A DNA stretch of 57,792 nucleotides, from positions 1 to 57,792 of the forward strand of contig JAXHTF010000021.1 in assembly GCA_034211275.1 (NCBI GenBank), given 5' to 3'. The notes beneath the pieces are model-generated. The model was not told where the DNA came from and did not search any database. It saw only the letters and a list, made by a program, of their open reading frames with translations. Within the stretch, counting starts at the first letter, position 1. Each line of letters starts with the position of its first letter. This document shows, one piece after another, positions 53,278 through 57,792 of the stretch. The position numbers and the translations under genes are program-made. Source of the stretch: Acidobacteriota bacterium. GTDB taxonomy: Bacteria; Acidobacteriota; Thermoanaerobaculia; Multivoradales; JAHZIX01.

Positions 53278-56200
53278 GATCGATTCTTCTACCTTCCTTC
53301 CGCCACGGCCTGATCGCCGCCCTCACTTTGCTGGTCTTCGCGCCGCCCGCCCAGGGCGGCATTTTCGGGGGCTGCATCGATGACGTCACCCAGGGCATTC
53401 GGCCCAATCAGGTGCCCAACAACTGCACCGCCAACGACGTCACCTTCACCGTCGTCGGTCTCGGCACCCAGGACGACGGCTGCGTCGGTCCGGGGGATAC
53501 GCTGAGCATCTTTCTCGGTGCCCAGGTGCGCAACACCACGGCGCAGACGCGCTACGACGTGGGTCTCTACGTGGCCACCGATGGCGACCCCAACCTCGAC
53601 GGCGCGCGAACCGGCTCCTGCTACCGCGAGATCCTCACTCCCCTCGGCGGTCTCGGTCAGTCCGCCTGCCCGCCCCTCGATCTCGACGGCGGCGCCGGTC
53701 CGTTTCTCGACACCGACGGGGACACCTGTGGCGACCTGCTGGACGAGAGCGAGATCGACTGCGACGAGAATATGGACGGGTCTCGCGACGACAGCTTCCT
53801 GGTGTTTTCCGACGCCGTCACCCTGCCCTGTGAGGACCAGACCGGCGACGGCTTCGTGGAGATCGCCACCGGATCCACCTGGGGGCAGAACAATGACGAT
53901 GTGGGCGATCCCACCTGCGATGGCGAGTTCGAGGTGATTCCCGGCACCAAGGCCAAGTGCAAGCTGGAGACCCTCAGCAGCGACGTGCCGGTGGCCGACC
54001 TGGGCCTGACCTGCTCCTGCGACCGCACCATGGTGGCGCCCACCGAATCCACTTCCTGCACCATCACCTACACCAACAACAAGACCTGCACGCCGGACCC
54101 CGGCACGACGGAGCGCTTTCGCTGCGGCACCGCCAGCTTCCTGCGTTTCGAGGTGGATTATGACGAGGCCAACGGATCCATCTCCGGCCAGTCCGCCACC
54201 CGCGGCTCCCTGAGCGACGATTCCAGCATCCTTACCTGGATTCCCGCCAGCGCCGCCACCATGGCCCCGGGCATCATCGGGCCCAACGGCGAGACCGCGA
54301 CCCTGACCTTCGACTACACCATCGCGTCGGGCACGCCCCAGGGCACCAACATCACCTTGGCCACTAGCACTTACTGGTCCAATACTTCGCCCAGCGATCC
54401 GGCGGCGGTGGAGCAGACGATGCTTTCCTGCAGCCTGGGGATCGAAACCACGCCGGTGACCTTGGCGTGGATCAGCGCGCAGCGGGACGGCGATGATCTG
54501 GTGGTGGAGTGGTCCACCGCCACCGAGAGCCGCAACCTCGGCTTCCACCTCTACGGCGCCGATCAGGCTCCCGGTCGGGAGTCGGTCCGGCGCCTTGCCG
54601 GGGAGACTCAGCTCGGCGAGCGTCTGACCGGGGAGCTGGTTCCCTCCCGGCTCGGTGATTCGACCCAGCCTCAGGAGTACCGCTGGCGGCTGGACGACTT
54701 CTCCGGCGACCGCTTCTTCCTCGAAGATGTGGACGCCTCCGGCAAGAGCCGGGTCCACGGTCCCTTCGAGGTCGGGAAAGTCCATGGAGCGCGTCCGCGG
54801 CCCCAGGCCGTCGAGTGGAATCGGGTGCAGCAGGCGGCGCGGGCTGCGCAGCGGAATGATCTGCGCTTCGGCGGTGCCGCCGTCCGGGGCGGTCCGGCGC
54901 CGGCGGCGGCCCCCATTCACCTGCAGGTGACCGGCGACGGCTTCTTCCGGGTGAGCTACGAGGAGCTGGCGGCGGCGGGCCACGACCTCGCCGGGGTGGC
55001 TGCCAAAGACCTCGCCCTGAGCCACGGCGGTGAGCCGGTGGCGCGCCAGGTCGAGGGCGGTCCGCGCTTCGGTCCCGGCTCGGTCATCCGGTTCTTCGGC
55101 CAGGGCATCGACTCCCTCTACACCGATACCAACGTCTACCGTCTGACGGCGGAGACCAATGCCGGTCTGGACCTGGCCGTCGACCGCTCGCCGGTGCCCC
55201 AGCGGGGCGCGGCGCCGGAGTGGTATTGGGAGAGCCACCGGGGTGGCGACGACCGGCTCTACGCCTTTTCCTCGCCGACCGGGGACCCTTGGTACGACAC
55301 CCGCATGTTGACCTTCCAGACGCCTCGGAGCTGGAGCTTCGATCTGCCCGTCGAGGACCTGGCTCGAGACGTCACCGGCGCCGCCCCGGCGGCCCGGCTC
55401 TCGCTGAGCCTGTGGGGTGTCACCGACTGGCCCGAATCCCCGGACCACCATCTGCGGGTGCTGGTCAACGGCACGGTGGTGGCGGACGAGACCTTCGACG
55501 GCTTCGGCGCGCTGCCCCTGGCCGTCGAGGTTCCGGCGGCGCTGCTCACCGAGGGAATCAACTCCCTGGAGATCGAGCTTCCCGGCGACACCGGCGCGTT
55601 GGCGGATCTGATCAACCTGGACGGCTTCACCCTCGACTACCCGCGCCGCTTGGTGGCCCGGGCCGACGGGCTGCGCTTTGCGGCGGCGGGGGAACGAATC
55701 ACCGTCAGCGGGCTTTCGTCCTCCGACTTCGCGGTCTATCGCCTGGGGGCGGATGGGCCGGAGCGGGTCCAGCGAGTGGACTTCGAGGCCGGGACCAGTG
55801 GGCCTTCGAGTGGCTTCAGCGCCACCTTCGCCGGCACCGCGGCGGCGAGCGAGTACCGGGTCGTCCCCGCCGGCGGTGAGGCGGTGGCGGGAATTCGCAC
55901 CGGCAACCTCCCGGCGGGCCTCGACGAGGGGCCGGCGGAGCTGCTCATCGTCTCCCACCCGCTCTTCCTTCAGGCCCTGGAGCCGCTGGCGGACGCCCGC
56001 CGGACGGAAGGATTGAGCGTCAAGGCCGTGGACGCCTTCGATCTCTACGAGGAGTGGAGCCACGGTGTGGTGGACCCCCAGGCGATTCGGGACTACATCG
56101 CCTTTGCCGCCGATGCCTTGGGAACCCGCTACGTGCTGCTGGTAGGGGCGGACACCTACGACTACCACGACCGCCTGGGCTTCGGCTCCGTGAGCCTGTT

Positions 56201-56975
56201 GCCGACCCTCTACGAGGCCACCGGCGAGGTGGTTCGTTTTGCTCCGGTGGATCCCCTCTACGGAGACTTGGACGGTGATCGGGTTCCCGATCTCGCCGTC
56301 GGTCGTATGCCGGTGCGCACCGTCGCCGAGCTGGAGACCCTGCTCGGCAAGACCTTCGCCTACGAGCAGAAGGACTATTCCCGCTCGTTGGTCGCCGCCG
56401 CCGACCGTTTCGACACCGGCGCGCGCATCTCCTTCGCCAGCGACAGCGAAGATTTTCTCGGCGGCCTGCCCGACGATTGGAGCGCTCGGCGCGCCTATGT
56501 CGACAATCTCGGGGTCACCGGCGCGCGGCAGCGCCTGGTGGACGGCATCGAGGCGGGGGCCGCCCTGACTTCCTATGTCGGCCACTCGGGACCGTCGGCG
56601 TGGACCTTCTCCGGGCTCTTCTCCGGTACCGAGGCGGAGGCTTTGACCAACGCCGATCGGCCCACGGTGGTGCTCCAATGGGGTTGTTGGAACACCTACT
56701 ACGTCGAGCCCGAGGTGGACACCTTGGGTCACGTGCTCTTGCTCGACGGCGACCACGGTGCGGCGGCGGTGCTCGGTTCTTCGACGCTGATGGACAGCGC
56801 CTCGACGCGGGCCTTGGGCCGCTTCCTGGCGCCCCGCATCGCCCAGCCGGGGCAGCGCATCGGCGACGCTCTCACCGCGGCGAAGCAGGATCTCGCCGTC
56901 ACCGAGCCGGAGCGGCTGGATGTGCTCCTGGGCTGGACTCTGCTTGGGGACCCCACCCTGGTCGTCGATCCTTAA
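53274..56975 (+). CDS. Secreted C25-family (gingipain-like) cysteine peptidase
   Basis: A 1233-residue exported protein. Signal peptide MRSILLPSFRHGLIAALTLLVFAPPAQGG is followed by an acidic, Cys-containing domain (about residues 30-400, with DxDxDG-like calcium loops such as DTDGDTCGDLLDESEIDCDENMDGSRDD) and a fibronectin-type segment (TLAWISAQRDGDDLVVEWSTATESRNLGFHLY, about 395-430). The C25 peptidase domain fills the C-terminal ~400 residues. The catalytic pair is readable: His 1104 in YVGHSGPSAW and Cys 1138 in QWGCWNTYY, 34 residues apart, as in gingipains. ATG 53274 overlaps the kinase stop by four bases, so its translation is coupled to the kinase. A strong terminator follows at 57003. 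The natural substrate is unknown. Confidence 0.85.
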   Translation: MRSILLPSFRHGLIAALTLLVFAPPAQGGIFGGCIDDVTQGIRPNQVPNNCTANDVTFTVVGLGTQDDGCVGPGDTLSIFLGAQVRNTTAQTRYDVGLYVATDGDPNLDGARTGSCYREILTPLGGLGQSACPPLDLDGGAGPFLDTDGDTCGDLLDESEIDCDENMDGSRDDSFLVFSDAVTLPCEDQTGDGFVEIATGSTWGQNNDDVGDPTCDGEFEVIPGTKAKCKLETLSSDVPVADLGLTCSCDRTMVAPTESTSCTITYTNNKTCTPDPGTTERFRCGTASFLRFEVDYDEANGSISGQSATRGSLSDDSSILTWIPASAATMAPGIIGPNGETATLTFDYTIASGTPQGTNITLATSTYWSNTSPSDPAAVEQTMLSCSLGIETTPVTLAWISAQRDGDDLVVEWSTATESRNLGFHLYGADQAPGRESVRRLAGETQLGERLTGELVPSRLGDSTQPQEYRWRLDDFSGDRFFLEDVDASGKSRVHGPFEVGKVHGARPRPQAVEWNRVQQAARAAQRNDLRFGGAAVRGGPAPAAAPIHLQVTGDGFFRVSYEELAAAGHDLAGVAAKDLALSHGGEPVARQVEGGPRFGPGSVIRFFGQGIDSLYTDTNVYRLTAETNAGLDLAVDRSPVPQRGAAPEWYWESHRGGDDRLYAFSSPTGDPWYDTRMLTFQTPRSWSFDLPVEDLARDVTGAAPAARLSLSLWGVTDWPESPDHHLRVLVNGTVVADETFDGFGALPLAVEVPAALLTEGINSLEIELPGDTGALADLINLDGFTLDYPRRLVARADGLRFAAAGERITVSGLSSSDFAVYRLGADGPERVQRVDFEAGTSGPSSGFSATFAGTAAASEYRVVPAGGEAVAGIRTGNLPAGLDEGPAELLIVSHPLFLQALEPLADARRTEGLSVKAVDAFDLYEEWSHGVVDPQAIRDYIAFAADALGTRYVLLVGADTYDYHDRLGFGSVSLLPTLYEATGEVVRFAPVDPLYGDLDGDRVPDLAVGRMPVRTVAELETLLGKTFAYEQKDYSRSLVAAADRFDTGARISFASDSEDFLGGLPDDWSARRAYVDNLGVTGARQRLVDGIEAGAALTSYVGHSGPSAWTFSGLFSGTEAEALTNADRPTVVLQWGCWNTYYVEPEVDTLGHVLLLDGDHGAAAVLGSSTLMDSASTRALGRFLAPRIAQPGQRIGDALTAAKQDLAVTEPERLDVLLGWTLLGDPTLVVDP

Positions 56976-57002
56976 CAGGTCGCGAAGCGTCCGCCACATC
57001 GG

Positions 57003-57041
57003 CCCCGCCGTGCTTCCATGAGGGTTTGCGGCGGGGTTTTT
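57003..57041 (+). terminator. Rho-independent terminator after the C25 peptidase gene
   Basis: CCCCGCCG (57003-57010) pairs with CGGCGGGG (57029-57036), followed by TTTTT (57037-57041). It marks the 3' end of the lasso-type operon. Confidence 0.85.
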
Positions 57042-57159
57042 CTCGTGGTGTGTCAAGGGTCCAAAAGCTTTCTGGGGGCCCTGCAGAAGAGAGCCGAAGG
57101 GGATAAACTCGGCTCCAGTCCTTCATGAGCCTTCCACCCATCGTTTCCAGGAGACTTCC

Positions 57160-57792
57160 ATGATCATCGGCATTCCCCGGGAGCGCCATCGTCTCGAGCA
57201 CCGGGTCGGGTTGACCCCGGCGGCGGTCGCTCAGCTGGTGCGCCGAGGCCACGATGTGGTGGTCGAGCGCGACGCCGGTACCGCAGCCCACTTTTCCGAT
57301 CAGGACTACCAGCAGGCCGGTGCATCGGTGGTCTACACCGCCGAAGAGGCCTACCGGCGGGCCGACGTGGTGTGCCGGGTGGCGCCGGTGACGGAGGATG
57401 ACCTGGAGCTGATCAATCCCGGCTCGACCCTCTGCTCCTTCCACCATTTGGCGGTGACGCCGCTGTCGGTGGTCCAGCGCTTGTTGGAGCTGGAGGTCAC
57501 ATTGCTCGGCTATGAGGTGATCCGGGATGCCGTCGGGGCACTGCCGGTGTTGCGACCGCTGAGCGAGATCGCCGGCCAGCTGGCGGTGCACATCGGCGCC
57601 CAATATTTGCAGCGGGAGCACGGTGGCCGGGGTATCCTTCTGGGCGCCGTGCCGGGGGTGCCGCCACCGACGGTACTTGTGCTGGGGGGCGGGACCGCCG
57701 GCGAGGCAGCGGCTCGCCAGGGCCTCGCCGCCGGTGCCCACGTCATCGTGGTGGACGCTGAGCTTTCCCGGTTGCAGGCGCTCCACCGCGCC
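57160..57792 (+). CDS. Alanine dehydrogenase / AlaDH-PNT-type enzyme, 3' end beyond the window
   Basis: At least 211 residues, truncated by the window edge. Clear AGGAG site before ATG 57160. The start MIIGIPRERHRLEHRVGLTPAAVAQLVRRGHDVVVERDAGTAAHFSDQDYQQAGASVV is the standard AlaDH/PNT N-terminal domain (KE-x3-EHRVGLTP motif). RPLSEIAGQLAVHIGAQYL matches the conserved MSEIAG segment, and VLVLGGGTAGEAAARQGLAAGA begins the NAD-binding Rossmann domain. It is either alanine dehydrogenase (alanine to pyruvate plus ammonia) or the transhydrogenase alpha subunit; the missing C-terminus would decide. Confidence 0.85.
   Translation, partial: MIIGIPRERHRLEHRVGLTPAAVAQLVRRGHDVVVERDAGTAAHFSDQDYQQAGASVVYTAEEAYRRADVVCRVAPVTEDDLELINPGSTLCSFHHLAVTPLSVVQRLLELEVTLLGYEVIRDAVGALPVLRPLSEIAGQLAVHIGAQYLQREHGGRGILLGAVPGVPPPTVLVLGGGTAGEAAARQGLAAGAHVIVVDAELSRLQALHRA

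Noticed and set aside
53289-57056. Minus-strand open frame of 1255 codons antisense to the C25 peptidase gene
   Set aside because: Composition (Gly/His/Arg/Val-rich, no domain motifs) is that of an antisense shadow caused by GC-rich codon bias; the plus-strand frame has signal peptide, catalytic motifs and terminator.

Overview
This 57.8-kb window is high-GC bacterial chromosome, densely coded on both strands. Gene content (MglA/MglB polarity GTPase pair, a PIG-L deacetylase with a long C-terminal extension, several large secreted proteins, an SLH-domain protein, a TSUP transporter, many convergent and ATGA-overlapping genes) fits an Acidobacteriota lineage, perhaps Thermoanaerobaculia-like. 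That is inference: no rRNA or other lineage marker is present, and Myxococcota-like bacteria are an alternative.

Layout. 1-2.6 kb: end of a small Cys-containing secreted-type protein, then a minus-strand pair of sulfotransferase-like protein and class IV aminotransferase. 2.6-4.8 kb: small hypothetical protein, RluA pseudouridine synthase, FAH-family hydrolase and a 54-aa membrane protein. 5.2-7.4 kb: a 724-aa secreted protein with a silk-like Ala-alternating tract between a GEVED-like domain and SLH repeats. 7.5-9.3 kb: a TPR protein and, upstream on the same strand, a tiny secreted peptide. 9.5-16.7 kb: PIG-L deacetylase, hybrid histidine kinase and secreted amidohydrolase. 16.7-19.0 kb: a small island (HigBA, a lone HsdR-N-type nuclease-fold protein, an orphan Phd/RelB-like antitoxin) bounded by a 41-bp direct repeat made from the 3' end of the amidohydrolase gene. 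19.0-26.2 kb: GNAT, DEAD-box-type helicase, an iron-type ABC importer operon and an MFS exporter. 26.2-33.5 kb: a hypothetical protein, tRNA-fMet, CDP-alcohol phosphatidyltransferase with a large membrane-anchored unknown, CNNM-type transporter, asparaginase and TSUP permease.

33.5-42.7 kb is one long minus-strand run: a DUF2318-like protein, then mglB, mglA, a repeat protein, yvcK, glmU, glmS and a UvrD/PcrA helicase. It places cell polarity and UDP-GlcNAc supply in one transcription direction. 43.3-49.7 kb: a secreted hypothetical protein with a strong terminator, P1 peptidase, gltX, tRNA-Ser(GCU) and transketolase.

The most remarkable segment is 49.96-56.98 kb. An asparagine-synthetase-like lasso cyclase (Cys2 absent), a 67-aa precursor whose leader matches YxxPxLxxxGxxxxxTx exactly with a predicted 17-residue core (G1-D9 ring), an HPr-kinase-like protein, and a secreted C25 (gingipain-type) peptidase translationally coupled to the kinase form an apparent operon. 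No B1 (RRE) or B2 (leader protease) gene is visible. The window ends inside an alanine dehydrogenase-like gene.
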